A stretch of DNA of 13,435 nt, from positions 1 to 13,435 of the forward strand of contig RFSU01000037.1 of the NCBI GenBank assembly GCA_009923795.1, given 5' to 3'. The stretch is from Sphingomonadaceae bacterium (GTDB taxonomy: Bacteria > Pseudomonadota > Alphaproteobacteria > Sphingomonadales > Sphingomonadaceae). The translations under genes were made by a program, and so were the position numbers. The notes under the pieces were generated by a model. It searched no databases and had not been told where the DNA came from. It saw nothing but the letters and a program-made list of their open reading frames with translations. Shown here in pieces: positions 1-6,892 of this stretch (its first letter is position 1; the number at the start of each line of letters is the position of its first letter).

Positions 1-301
1 TCAGCCGAAAGAGGCGGGGCTGCGGATTGCCGGATTGCGGCACGGGCGTCAGCGTGCCGACTTCAACCGAGCCAAAGCCCAATTTAAGCATCTGCACCGG
101 CACTTCGGCATCTTTATCATAGCCGGCCGCAAGACCGACCGGATTTGGAAAATCAAGGCCCGCAACACGGCTCGCCAAAATCGGATCATCTAACCCAGCA
201 GATAAACCTGGCAACACCCGCACGCCATATAGGCTGAGCCGATGGGCCCGTTCTGCATCCAGCAAAAAGATAAAGGGTCTAAGAAGCGCGTAACCAATCA
301 T
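1..301 (-). CDS. pyrD: Dihydroorotate dehydrogenase (quinone), class 2, N-terminal part (runs off the window)
   Basis: Reading the minus strand from an ATG at 301 gives 100 uninterrupted codons that leave the window at base 1, so the C-terminal two thirds is missing. Residues 7-24 (LRPFIFLLDAERAHRLSL) match the short N-terminal helical region that class 2 enzymes use for membrane and quinone contact. Residues 54-68 (PVGLAAGYDKDAEVP) and 75-86 (GFGSVEVGTLTP) are hallmark FMN-barrel motifs, with K63 aligning with the substrate-binding lysine of the family. The block GNPQPRLFRL at 91-100 is also typical. Class 2 enzymes oxidise dihydroorotate to orotate in pyrimidine synthesis and pass electrons to ubiquinone at the inner membrane. 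An AAGGG stretch lies just upstream of the ATG. The gene is transcribed away from everything else here. The family call is firm; the gene is incomplete only because of the window edge. Confidence 0.95.
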   Translation of the reverse strand, partial: MIGYALLRPFIFLLDAERAHRLSLYGVRVLPGLSAGLDDPILASRVAGLDFPNPVGLAAGYDKDAEVPVQMLKLGFGSVEVGTLTPVPQSGNPQPRLFRL

Positions 302-634
302 GGCCCTTGCCTTAGCGCCAACGACTCGGAAGGCAAATATCCCACCTACAGATGGCTGAAGGTCGGCAAATTCTGTCCAAATATGTCTCTATAAACAAGA
401 GATAAATCCAGGTTACGATACTGGGAACCATAAAACCTGCCTGCGCGTCGGATTCATTCTATTCCTTAGAAACCCTGCAATTCAGGGGGATATTTTGTGT
501 TTAGTCCTGTTGATGCGACCCGAAGGACGCCTTTTGCGAGGTTCCTTTACAAAACTTAATGGCCGGTGCCTGTGCGCCGGCCTTTTTTTCGTCTTGTACC
601 GAGTTCTCCTCCTTATGGGGATCGAGAGACGCAC
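302..634. other. Intergenic region of about 330 bp with inverted repeats and an intrinsic terminator
   Basis: No convincing protein gene lies between the divergent pyrD and AraC-type genes. The stretch is more A/T-rich than its surroundings. It contains several inverted repeats: TCTCT-N7-AGAGA at 386-402, CCCTG-N5-CAGGG at 473-487, GTCCT-N15-AGGAC at 504-528, and AAGGACGC-CTTTT-GCG with TCCTT closing at 523-547. A strong terminator hairpin follows at 561-589. The AGGA at 524-527 could pair either with TCCT at 505-508 or with TCCTT at 543-547, which are mutually exclusive folds. The region therefore suits either a small RNA gene of roughly 100-130 nt or a structured leader of the downstream regulator gene. 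I recognise no known riboswitch class. Confidence 0.6.
561..589 (+). terminator. Rho-independent terminator upstream of the AraC pair
   Basis: The 9-bp stem GGCCGGTGC / GCGCCGGCC (561-569 with 574-582, one G-T wobble) closes a CTGT tetraloop at 570-573. Seven T residues follow at 583-589. This is a textbook plus-strand intrinsic terminator. No protein gene ends just before it, so it ends either a small RNA or an attenuated leader. It lies 45 bp upstream of the ATG at 635. Confidence 0.88.
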
Positions 635-1474
635 ATGACCGCCATCACCTATGCAACGCCTGCGCCTCAATTCTCCGACCTAGTTTCGGCCTTTTATCTC
701 ATCGAAACAGAGGCAGACATAGTCGCGCAAATTGAAACGGCGGGCCTTGCCCAATTGCGGTTCATTCTGCGGGGGACGGCCTCGGTCCAGCCCCTCAGCG
801 GGGTGAAGACTGACCTTGCCGAGATTGGGCTAATCGGCCCGCGCAACAGTGCGTCCTCTCTGACGGTGGATGGTCCGGCGCGGATGTTTGGCTTTGGGCT
901 ACGCCCCCAAGGCTGGCTAGCGACGGCAAGGCGATCCGCGTCTGACTTTGCAGATCAGGCGGGGGATGGGCGGGCCCATGCCTGCGGCCCAATTGCGCAC
1001 GCACACGCCCGATTGAGTGAAGCGAAGACATTTCGCGATATGATCAGAATCGCCGAAAAATATCTGGCCATTGTTGCAAGCACTGCAGACATCCCGCCCC
1101 TATCGGTGATCCAAGCGATTGAGAGTTGGCTGTTGAGCAGTCCCAACCCCAAAATCGCCGATTTGCTGGCGCAGTCAGGTCTGTCGGAGGCGCAGGCCCA
1201 GCGCCACTGCAAGGCGTTGTTCGGCGCGCCGCCAAAGCTCTTGGCGCGAAAACATCGCGCCCTGCGGATGGCAAAGCAGATCACGCAAGACCCGTGTGAC
1301 TGGCAATCAGCAGCCGACAGCGTGTTCTACGATCAATCCCATTGCATTCGGGAGTTACGACATTTCATCGGCCTGACCCCATCGGCAATCCGATCAAAGG
1401 CACGCCTCTTGCCGGTGCGCCTGGCATCCGCAGACCCCAGCGGCTGGCCGGTCGATTTTTGGATTGATCCATGA
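635..1474 (+). CDS. AraC family transcriptional regulator (first of a tandem pair)
   Basis: This 279-residue protein has an N-terminal sensor-like region (about 1-150) and a C-terminal AraC DNA-binding domain (about 160-255). In the latter, the second helix-turn-helix block is clearest: SVFYDQSHCIRELRHFIGLT at 229-248 followed by PSAIR, matching the family pattern GFxDQSHFxRxFxxxxGxTPxxxR. The first helix-turn-helix lies around KIADLLAQSGLSEAQAQRHC (173-192). The N-terminal region resembles the DUF6597-type domain of some AraC proteins, but the effector is unknown. The ATG at 635 is preferred because the upstream in-frame GTG at 566 falls inside the terminator hairpin; GAGAGA lies a few bases before the ATG. 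The stop overlaps the next gene's start by 4 nt (ATGA). The target is unknown; the adjacent Fe-S operon is a candidate only by position. Confidence 0.85.
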   Translation: MTAITYATPAPQFSDLVSAFYLIETEADIVAQIETAGLAQLRFILRGTASVQPLSGVKTDLAEIGLIGPRNSASSLTVDGPARMFGFGLRPQGWLATARRSASDFADQAGDGRAHACGPIAHAHARLSEAKTFRDMIRIAEKYLAIVASTADIPPLSVIQAIESWLLSSPNPKIADLLAQSGLSEAQAQRHCKALFGAPPKLLARKHRALRMAKQITQDPCDWQSAADSVFYDQSHCIRELRHFIGLTPSAIRSKARLLPVRLASADPSGWPVDFWIDP

Positions 1475-2280
1475 TCGATCGAGCCGTGCATCCCCCGGAT
1501 CGGCAGCTGGGTGGATACATCGACAGCTATGTTTGCCTGTCATCAGATCAACGGACTGATCACCAGATACTGCCTGCGGATTGCGCCTCTCTGTGGGTCG
1601 TTGTACGCGGCCAAGCCACGCTCAATTGCGGGCCAGAAACACGCAATGCCATATGGCCCGCGACGCTCACCGGCCCCTTTCATCGCCACCACCGATTGGG
1701 CATGATCGGCCCCACCATGCTTTTCGGTGCGCGGCTCACACCAGCGGGATGGGGGGGCTTGATCCCGCAAGATGCACATCGGCTTACGAATAAGGCGAAA
1801 AATGCCGCGCTTATTCTGGGGCCCGCCGTCGAGCAGCTTCAGGCAGCGATGTCCAAATGCTCCAAGCTGGACGAGATGGCAGAATTGGCGAACCGGTTTT
1901 TCGCTGCACGGATGAAAGCCATTCCTCTGTCCCATCAACGGGCAAATCGGGCTCTGACAGACTGGCTCGCCTCTGCGCCAAGACCTGCGCCAGACATGGT
2001 GTCCCAACATCTCAAAATGTCTGCCCGGCAGGTGGAGCGCATCGCCAATCGCTATTGGGGCGCCCCGCCTCGGACGCTCGACCGTGTAAATCGCGCCCTG
2101 CGCGCGGCCGCCTCTATTTGTGCGGGCAACGAGGCGGCAGAGGCCTTTTCCGATGCATCGCACATGATCCGTGAGGTTAAGCGCGTTACGGGGCACACGC
2201 CGCGCCAGCTTCAATCGCTTCGGCTCAACCCCTATCATCGGCTGTACCCACCCAAAGTACAGGATTGTAATTCAGACTAA
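1471..2280 (+). CDS. AraC family transcriptional regulator (second of a tandem pair)
   Basis: This 269-residue protein has the same architecture as its upstream neighbour. The N-terminal region (about 1-145) is followed by an AraC-type DNA-binding domain at about 165-250. The shared blocks are GAPPRTLDRVNRALRAA (197-213 here, versus GAPPKLLARKHRALRMA upstream) and FSDASHMIREVKRVTGHTP (226-244, versus FYDQSHCIRELRHFIGLTP upstream), so the two genes look like an old tandem duplication. It begins at an ATG overlapping the previous stop by 4 nt, which implies translational coupling and one transcript. The recognition region is less canonical than in the first copy, so altered or lost DNA specificity is possible. 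Its last codons carry the inverted repeats that may control the following Rrf2-suf operon. The effector and targets are not visible in the sequence. Confidence 0.82.
   Translation: MIDRAVHPPDRQLGGYIDSYVCLSSDQRTDHQILPADCASLWVVVRGQATLNCGPETRNAIWPATLTGPFHRHHRLGMIGPTMLFGARLTPAGWGGLIPQDAHRLTNKAKNAALILGPAVEQLQAAMSKCSKLDEMAELANRFFAARMKAIPLSHQRANRALTDWLASAPRPAPDMVSQHLKMSARQVERIANRYWGAPPRTLDRVNRALRAAASICAGNEAAEAFSDASHMIREVKRVTGHTPRQLQSLRLNPYHRLYPPKVQDCNSD
2243..2261. promoter_or_regulatory. Inverted repeat TGTAC-N9-GTACA, candidate operator or promoter element for the suf operon
   Basis: Perfect 5-bp arms (2243-2247 and 2257-2261) are separated by 9 nt inside the 3' end of the second AraC gene, 39 bp before the Rrf2 start. 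A TGTAAT hexamer at 2266-2271 could act as a -10 element about 17-18 bp beyond the left arm, but no good -35 hexamer is visible. The spacing suits a dimeric repressor overlapping a promoter. Which protein binds, if any, is unknown. Confidence 0.3.
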
Positions 2281-2285
2281 TCTGA
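2272..2285. promoter_or_regulatory. Inverted repeat TCAGA-N4-TCTGA just upstream of the Rrf2 gene, candidate autoregulatory site
   Basis: Perfect 5-bp arms (2272-2276 and 2281-2285) flank CTAA, in a local A/T-rich patch that spans the stop codon of the upstream gene. The repeat ends 14 bp before the Rrf2 ATG, where an autoregulator of the suf operon would be expected to act. It does not obviously match the enteric IscR boxes I know, so the link to the Rrf2 protein is inference. Confidence 0.35.
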
Positions 2286-2299
2286 TCCAATTAGCCGCC

Positions 2300-2734
2300 A
2301 TGCGTTTATCGAGTCTGGCAGATTATGCGGTCGTCATGATGTCCGCTTGCGCCCGCCATTGCGGGGGCACGCGGATCAATGCCGGCCAGCTTGCAGAGGA
2401 AACGGGCATTCCGTTGCCGACCGTGCAAAAGCTTGTCAGCCGTTTGTCGTCCGCTGGGTTGCTGCGCTCTATTCGCGGCGCAGGCGGCGGATTCAAGCTG
2501 GCGCGGCCAGCGGCAGCGATTAGCCTTGCTGAAATTGTCGAAGCAATTGAAGGCCCCATTGCAATGACCTCTTGCGTTGAGAGCGGCCGACATGATTGTG
2601 GGTTGGAGGGCAGTTGTTCCGTCCAACCGCATTGGCCGGTCGTCAACCAAGCGGTGCGCGATGCCTTGGCCGATATCAGCCTGACCAGATTATCTTCCCC
2701 GTCCGTGCCGACACTGGCCGGGCCTTCGAGTTGA
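2300..2734 (+). CDS. Rrf2 family regulator of SUF Fe-S cluster assembly (IscR/SufR-like)
   Basis: This 144-residue protein starts MRLSSLADYAVVMM, the standard Rrf2 winged-helix opening. The helix-turn-helix lies at about 27-53 (INAGQLAEETGIPLPTVQKL and following), and the wing at about 56-70 contains RGAGGGFKLARP. Three cysteines, C92, C100 and C106, sit in the Fe-S binding loop (SCVESGRHDCGLEGSC). E. coli IscR ligates [2Fe-2S] through C92, C98, C104 and H107; here the spacing is slightly longer, with H98 and H111 as possible fourth ligands. The likely role is sensing Fe-S status and controlling the downstream suf genes. The ATG at 2300 gives the exact family N-terminus, so an in-frame GTG at 2171 is rejected. 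No strong ribosome binding site is seen. The stop lies 3 nt before sufB, supporting one operon. Confidence 0.92.
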   Translation: MRLSSLADYAVVMMSACARHCGGTRINAGQLAEETGIPLPTVQKLVSRLSSAGLLRSIRGAGGGFKLARPAAAISLAEIVEAIEGPIAMTSCVESGRHDCGLEGSCSVQPHWPVVNQAVRDALADISLTRLSSPSVPTLAGPSS

Positions 2735-2737
2735 GCC

Positions 2738-4216
2738 ATGACTGACACCCCAATTAAAGATCAGGCCGCGCATGATGCGGCGGCCCGCGTTGCCGATTAT
2801 GAGCATGGCTGGTCGGCCGATATCGAAACCGATTTCGCGCCCAAGGGCCTGAGCGAAGAGACCGTTCGCTTCATCTCTGCCAAGAAAAATGAGCCGGACT
2901 GGATGCTCGATTGGCGGCTTAAAGCCTTCCGCATGTGGCAGACGATGGAATCGCCGGATTGGGCGAAGCTCAACGTCCCGCCGATCGATTATCAGGACGC
3001 CTATTATTACGCTGCGCCCAAGGCGAAGAAGACGCTGGAAAGTCTCGACGAAGTCGATCCTGAAATTCTGCGCGTCTATGAAAAACTGGGCATCCCGATT
3101 GAAGAGCAAAAGGTGCTGGCGGGCGTTGAAGGCGCGCGCAAAGTCGCGGTTGATGCGGTCTTTGATAGCGTGTCCGTAGCCACAACCTTTCGCGAGGAAT
3201 TGAAGAAGGCAGGCGTCATATTCCTCTCTATCTCTGAGGCGATCCGCGAATATCCAGAGCTGGTGAAAAAATGGCTCGGCCGCATTGTACCGATGCGCGA
3301 CAATTATTTCGCGACGCTCAATTGTGCGGTCTTTTCCGACGGCACGTTCGTTTATATTCCAGAAGGCGTGCGCTGCCCGATGGAGCTTAGCACCTATTTC
3401 CGCATCAATGCCGAAAATACGGGCCAGTTTGAACGCACCCTGATCATCGCAGATAAGGGCAGCTATGTCAGCTATCTCGAAGGCTGCACCGCCCCGATGC
3501 GCGATGAGAATCAGCTGCACGCCGCCGTCGTGGAGCTGGTCGCGATGGACGATGCCGAAATCAAATATTCCACCGTGCAGAATTGGTATCCGGGCAATTC
3601 AGAAGGTCTTGGCGGCATCTATAACTTCGTGACCAAGCGCGCTTTGTGTCAGGGTAATAGGTCGAAGGTCAGTTGGACGCAGGTCGAAACCGGCTCTGCC
3701 ATCACCTGGAAATATCCAAGCTGCGTCCTCAATGGCGATGACAGCGTGGGTGAGTTTTACTCGGTCGCCGTCACCAATAATTATCAGCAGGCCGATACCG
3801 GCACGAAGATGATCCACAATGGCAAGCGCACCCGCTCCACCATTGTGTCCAAGGGGATCACCGCCGGCAAATCCAACGGCACCTATCGCGGCCTTGTCCG
3901 CGTTGCCGCGCAGGCAGATGGTGTGCGGAACTTTACGCAGTGTGACAGCTTGCTTCTGGGCGATCAATGCGGGGCGCATACGGTGCCCTATATTGAGGTG
4001 AAGAACCCGTCCGCCCAGATTGAGCATGAGGCGACCACGTCCAAAATTTCGGATGACCAACTCTTTTACGCCATGCAGCGTGGGCTGGGTCAGGAAGAGG
4101 CCGTTGCCCTGATCGTCAATGGCTTTGCCAAAGAAGTGCTCCAGCAGCTTCCTATGGAATTCGCGGTCGAGGCGCAAAAGCTGCTCGGCATCTCGCTTGA
4201 AGGGAGCGTGGGATGA
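2738..4216 (+). CDS. sufB: Fe-S cluster assembly scaffold protein SufB
   Basis: The 492-residue product matches the normal SufB length. SufB, with SufC and SufD, forms the SufBC2D scaffold that builds nascent Fe-S clusters in the cytosol. Visible family blocks are GVRCPMELSTYFRINAENTG (210-229), LEGCTAP (247-253), QNWYPGNSEGLGGIYNFVTK (281-300) and the C-terminal beta-helix region. C402 in TQCDSLLLGDQCGAHT aligns with the E. coli C405 needed for cluster formation. H430 and E431 in EHEATTSKI align with E. coli H433 and E434. The C-terminus ends ISLEGSVG as usual. It starts 3 nt after the Rrf2 stop, so the two are presumably co-transcribed. Its stop codon overlaps an ATG at 4213, in frame with sufC. 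Nothing about the protein looks truncated or degenerate. Confidence 0.98.
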   Translation: MTDTPIKDQAAHDAAARVADYEHGWSADIETDFAPKGLSEETVRFISAKKNEPDWMLDWRLKAFRMWQTMESPDWAKLNVPPIDYQDAYYYAAPKAKKTLESLDEVDPEILRVYEKLGIPIEEQKVLAGVEGARKVAVDAVFDSVSVATTFREELKKAGVIFLSISEAIREYPELVKKWLGRIVPMRDNYFATLNCAVFSDGTFVYIPEGVRCPMELSTYFRINAENTGQFERTLIIADKGSYVSYLEGCTAPMRDENQLHAAVVELVAMDDAEIKYSTVQNWYPGNSEGLGGIYNFVTKRALCQGNRSKVSWTQVETGSAITWKYPSCVLNGDDSVGEFYSVAVTNNYQQADTGTKMIHNGKRTRSTIVSKGITAGKSNGTYRGLVRVAAQADGVRNFTQCDSLLLGDQCGAHTVPYIEVKNPSAQIEHEATTSKISDDQLFYAMQRGLGQEEAVALIVNGFAKEVLQQLPMEFAVEAQKLLGISLEGSVG

Positions 4217-4245
4217 TCTCCACCCCCGCATTACAGGATTTAACC

Positions 4246-4989
4246 ATGCTTTCGATCACTAACCTCCACGCCAATGTCGCGGATAAGCCCATTCTCAAGG
4301 GCCTGTCGCTCTCGATCAATGCCGGGGAAATTCACGCGATCATGGGCCCCAATGGCGCGGGCAAATCCACGCTCGGCTATACGCTTGCGGGTCGGCCCGG
4401 CTATGACGTGACGGACGGCAGCGTGACCTTTCTGGGCGAAGACCTGCTCGCCCTTGCGCCGCATGAGCGGGCGGCGGCAGGCTTGTTCCTCGGCTTTCAA
4501 TACCCGGTTGAAATTCCGGGCGTCTCCAACGTCCAGTTCTTGCGTGAAAGCCTGAACGCGCAGCGCAAGCTGCGGGGGCATGACCCGCTGTCTGGCGCAG
4601 ACTTTCTGAAACTCGCGCGTGCGCAGGCTGATGCGATGGGCATGGACATGGACATGCTCAAGCGCCCGGTAAATGTCGGCTTTTCGGGGGGCGAGAAGAA
4701 GCGCAACGAAATGGTGCAAATGGGCATCATCGATCCCAAGCTCGCCATATTGGATGAGACCGATTCCGGGTTGGACATCGATGCGCTGCGCGTTGTGGGC
4801 GATGGCATCAACCGGATCATGCGCAAGCCGGATAAGGCCGTGCTGCTGATCACCCATTATCAGCGTTTGCTGGATTATGTGCAGCCCGATTTTGTCCATG
4901 TGCTCGCGGGCGGACGCATTGTCCGCTCTGGTGGGCCGGAACTGGCGCTGGAGCTGGAACGCGAAGGTTATAAGGACCTGGCTGCGTGA
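4246..4989 (+). CDS. sufC: Fe-S cluster assembly ATPase SufC
   Basis: This is a 247-residue ABC-type ATPase that powers conformational change of the SufBC2D scaffold. It shows Walker A GPNGAGKST (34-42), a Q-loop glutamine in GFQYPVEIPGV (Q85), signature FSGGEKKRNE (146-155), Walker B LAILDETDSGLD (166-177) and the H-loop histidine in LLITHYQR (H204). The DETDSGLD and GEKKR forms are specific to SufC among ABC proteins. I chose the ATG at 4246 because SufC proteins normally begin MLxIxNLH, and AGGA at 4235-4238 sits 7 nt upstream. An in-frame ATG at 4213, overlapping the sufB stop as ATGA and preceded by AGGGAG, would add 11 residues and cannot be excluded. The end overlaps sufD by 4 nt (GTGA). 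Confidence 0.97.
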   Translation: MLSITNLHANVADKPILKGLSLSINAGEIHAIMGPNGAGKSTLGYTLAGRPGYDVTDGSVTFLGEDLLALAPHERAAAGLFLGFQYPVEIPGVSNVQFLRESLNAQRKLRGHDPLSGADFLKLARAQADAMGMDMDMLKRPVNVGFSGGEKKRNEMVQMGIIDPKLAILDETDSGLDIDALRVVGDGINRIMRKPDKAVLLITHYQRLLDYVQPDFVHVLAGGRIVRSGGPELALELEREGYKDLAA

Positions 4990-5711
4990 CGAACCTCCCG
5001 ACACGACGGGATGAGGCCTGGCGCTATGCGGATCTCGATGCCCTCGCGCGGCTGTGGCCCCTGCCTGCAGCAGAACAGATTATCGTGCCCGAAGGAACGA
5101 CATTGTCCCGCGTCATCGTGCAGGACACAGGCGGCGTTCATCAAATCAACCTCATTCTGGAACGCGGCGCACAGGCCCTATTCTATGTGCTGAATTGCGG
5201 TGGGGACTATGGTCGTGTCGACCTATCGGTCACGCTGAAACAAGGCGCACATTTTTCGCTTCAGGCAGCCCAAATTGGCGGCGACAGCCAGACGCTCGAA
5301 ATTGTGACGACCGTCACCCATGCTGAACCCGACGCCACAAGTCGGCAGATCGTCCGTTCGGTGCTGGCGGGCCAAGCAACCGGCACATATCTGGGCAAGG
5401 TCGCCGTCGCAAAGGGCGCGCAACACACAGATAGCGAACAATCGGTCAAGGCCATGCTGCTCGATCGCAGCGCGACCGCAAATGCCAAGCCGGAACTTGA
5501 AATTTTCGCAGACGACGTCACCTGCGCCCATGGCTGCGCCATTGGGGAGCTGGATGCGATGGCGATGTTCTACCTCCAATGCCGGGGCCTGACGCCGGCG
5601 GACGCCAAGACCCTCTTGCTGCAAGCCTTTATCGCCGAAGCTTTTGAAGGTGCAGAGCAAGCCGATGACCTTCGGCAGCGCGCACTCGCCAAGTTGGAGA
5701 GCGTTGTATGA
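4986..5711 (+). CDS. sufD: Fe-S cluster assembly protein SufD, short form
   Basis: SufD is the SufB paralogue that completes the SufBC2D scaffold. The N-terminus (LPTRRDEAWRYADLDAL, residues 4-20) keeps the SufD motif in which a basic stretch precedes WRY. The C-terminal part has DDVTCAHGCAIGELD (176-190), with H182 matching the conserved histidine thought to face the SufB cysteine at the cluster site, and then FYLQCRGLTPADAKTLLLQA. At 241 residues it is little over half the length of E. coli SufD (423), with a much reduced middle beta-helix. The reading frame is intact and both ends are conserved, so it looks like a shortened lineage form rather than a pseudogene. Translation begins at GTG 4986 overlapping the sufC stop, and it ends overlapping sufS by ATGA. 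Confidence 0.93.
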   Translation: MTNLPTRRDEAWRYADLDALARLWPLPAAEQIIVPEGTTLSRVIVQDTGGVHQINLILERGAQALFYVLNCGGDYGRVDLSVTLKQGAHFSLQAAQIGGDSQTLEIVTTVTHAEPDATSRQIVRSVLAGQATGTYLGKVAVAKGAQHTDSEQSVKAMLLDRSATANAKPELEIFADDVTCAHGCAIGELDAMAMFYLQCRGLTPADAKTLLLQAFIAEAFEGAEQADDLRQRALAKLESVV

Positions 5712-6892
5712 CGGCTCTTCGTCCCGACTTCCCAGGCCTGAAGGACTGGCATTATCTCGACACCGCCGCGACGGCGCAAAAGCCGCAGGCTGTGATCGAC
5801 GCCATGTCCCGTGCGTTGGGCGAAGATTATGCGACGGTCCATCGAGGCGTCTATGCGCGCTCCGCCAATATGACGCTGGCCTATGAGGTGGCCCGCAAAA
5901 AGGTGGCAACCTTTATCGGGGCGAATAACCCCAATGAGATTGTCTTTGTGCGCGGCGCGACAGAAGCGATCAACTTGCTGGCCTATAGCTGGGGCGGGCT
6001 TTTGCAGGCGGGGGACCGCATCCTGTTGTCGCAATTGGAGCATCATTCCAACATTGTGCCTTGGCAAATGTTGCGCGACCGAATTGGCATTGAAATTGAT
6101 GTCTGCCCCTTGACCGAAGAGGGCCGGATTGACCTTGATGCCGCAGAAGCAATGCTGACTGATCGGCATAAGCTGGTTGCCCTTGCCCATGTCTCCAATG
6201 TTCTTGGCTCGGTGCTCGACGCCAAAAGGGCGGCCAAATTGGCGCAGCGTGTCGGCGCAAAGTTACTGCTCGATGGGTGTCAGGCTGTGCCGCACATGCC
6301 CGTCGACATGGCGGATCTCGACTGTGATTTTTACGTCTTTTCCGGGCATAAGCTTTATGGCCCAACGGGCATTGGCGTGCTGTGGGCGCGGGCAGAGTTG
6401 CTCGAGACCATGCCCCCCTGGCAGGGCGGTGGCGCCATGATTGACCGGGTGACATTTGACCGCACGACCTATGCCCCGCCCCCGGGCCGATTTGAGGCCG
6501 GGACGCCGGCCATAAGCGAAGTCATCGCGTTGGCCGCTGCCATTGACTATGTGCAGGCTGTTGGTCTGCCCGCCATGCATGCCCATGAACTGGCCTTGGT
6601 GCGGCAGACGCGTGAGGCGCTGCGTCAGATCAACTCGGTGCGCCTTTTCGGCCCGGAGGATGCCGCTGGGATTGTCTCCTTTGCGATGGAGGGTGTGCAC
6701 CCCCATGATATCGGCACGATATTGGATGAAGAAGGTGTCGCCATTCGCGCCGGGCATCATTGTGCCCAACCGCTGATGGACCATTTGGGTGTTGCCGCCA
6801 CGGCACGCGCCAGCTTTGGCCTGTATAATGATGAACTTGATGTCGCCGCGCTGGTGCGCGGCCTTGAACGCGTGAAGAGGATCTTTGGATGA
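5708..6892 (+). CDS. sufS: Cysteine desulfurase SufS
   Basis: This 394-residue PLP enzyme takes sulfur from cysteine, giving alanine and a protein persulfide that feeds the SufBCD scaffold. The PLP lysine is K215 in FSGHKLYGPTG, the cofactor-stacking histidine lies in LEHHSNIVPW (110-119), and the catalytic cysteine is C352 in RAGHHCAQPLM. The RAGHHCAxPLM context and the lack of a long mobile loop identify a group II (SufS-type) desulfurase rather than IscS. The conserved arginine region TARASFGLYN (365-374) is present. Group II enzymes are usually stimulated by SufE or SufU, but neither is encoded in this window. The start overlaps the sufD stop and the end overlaps the next start, both as ATGA. 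Length and motifs are normal. Confidence 0.97.
   Translation: MTALRPDFPGLKDWHYLDTAATAQKPQAVIDAMSRALGEDYATVHRGVYARSANMTLAYEVARKKVATFIGANNPNEIVFVRGATEAINLLAYSWGGLLQAGDRILLSQLEHHSNIVPWQMLRDRIGIEIDVCPLTEEGRIDLDAAEAMLTDRHKLVALAHVSNVLGSVLDAKRAAKLAQRVGAKLLLDGCQAVPHMPVDMADLDCDFYVFSGHKLYGPTGIGVLWARAELLETMPPWQGGGAMIDRVTFDRTTYAPPPGRFEAGTPAISEVIALAAAIDYVQAVGLPAMHAHELALVRQTREALRQINSVRLFGPEDAAGIVSFAMEGVHPHDIGTILDEEGVAIRAGHHCAQPLMDHLGVAATARASFGLYNDELDVAALVRGLERVKRIFG

Noticed and set aside
566..634. Upstream GTG extension of the first AraC gene
   Set aside because: The GTG falls inside the terminator stem and the extra residues do not resemble an AraC N-terminus. The ATG at 635 is better placed.
482..670. 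Minus-strand open frame of 62 codons in the intergenic region
   Set aside because: It is arginine-rich low-complexity sequence, runs through the terminator hairpin and into the AraC gene, has no family resemblance, and its start lies inside another gene.
1543..2238. Long minus-strand frame opposite the second AraC gene
   Set aside because: It is a shadow of the plus-strand gene in GC-rich DNA. The plus strand carries recognisable AraC motifs and this frame has none.
2171..2299. Upstream GTG extension of the Rrf2 gene
   Set aside because: It overlaps the AraC gene by over 100 bp, while the ATG at 2300 gives the exact MRLSxLADYA family start.
2690..3520. Minus-strand frame of 276 codons opposite sufB
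   Set aside because: The sequence has no recognisable domain and is fully explained as the antisense of sufB.
4637..4660. Short tandem repeat GGCATGGACATGGACATG in sufC
   Set aside because: It simply encodes the MGMDMDM stretch in frame. Two imperfect copies of a 6-mer within coding sequence need no special explanation.
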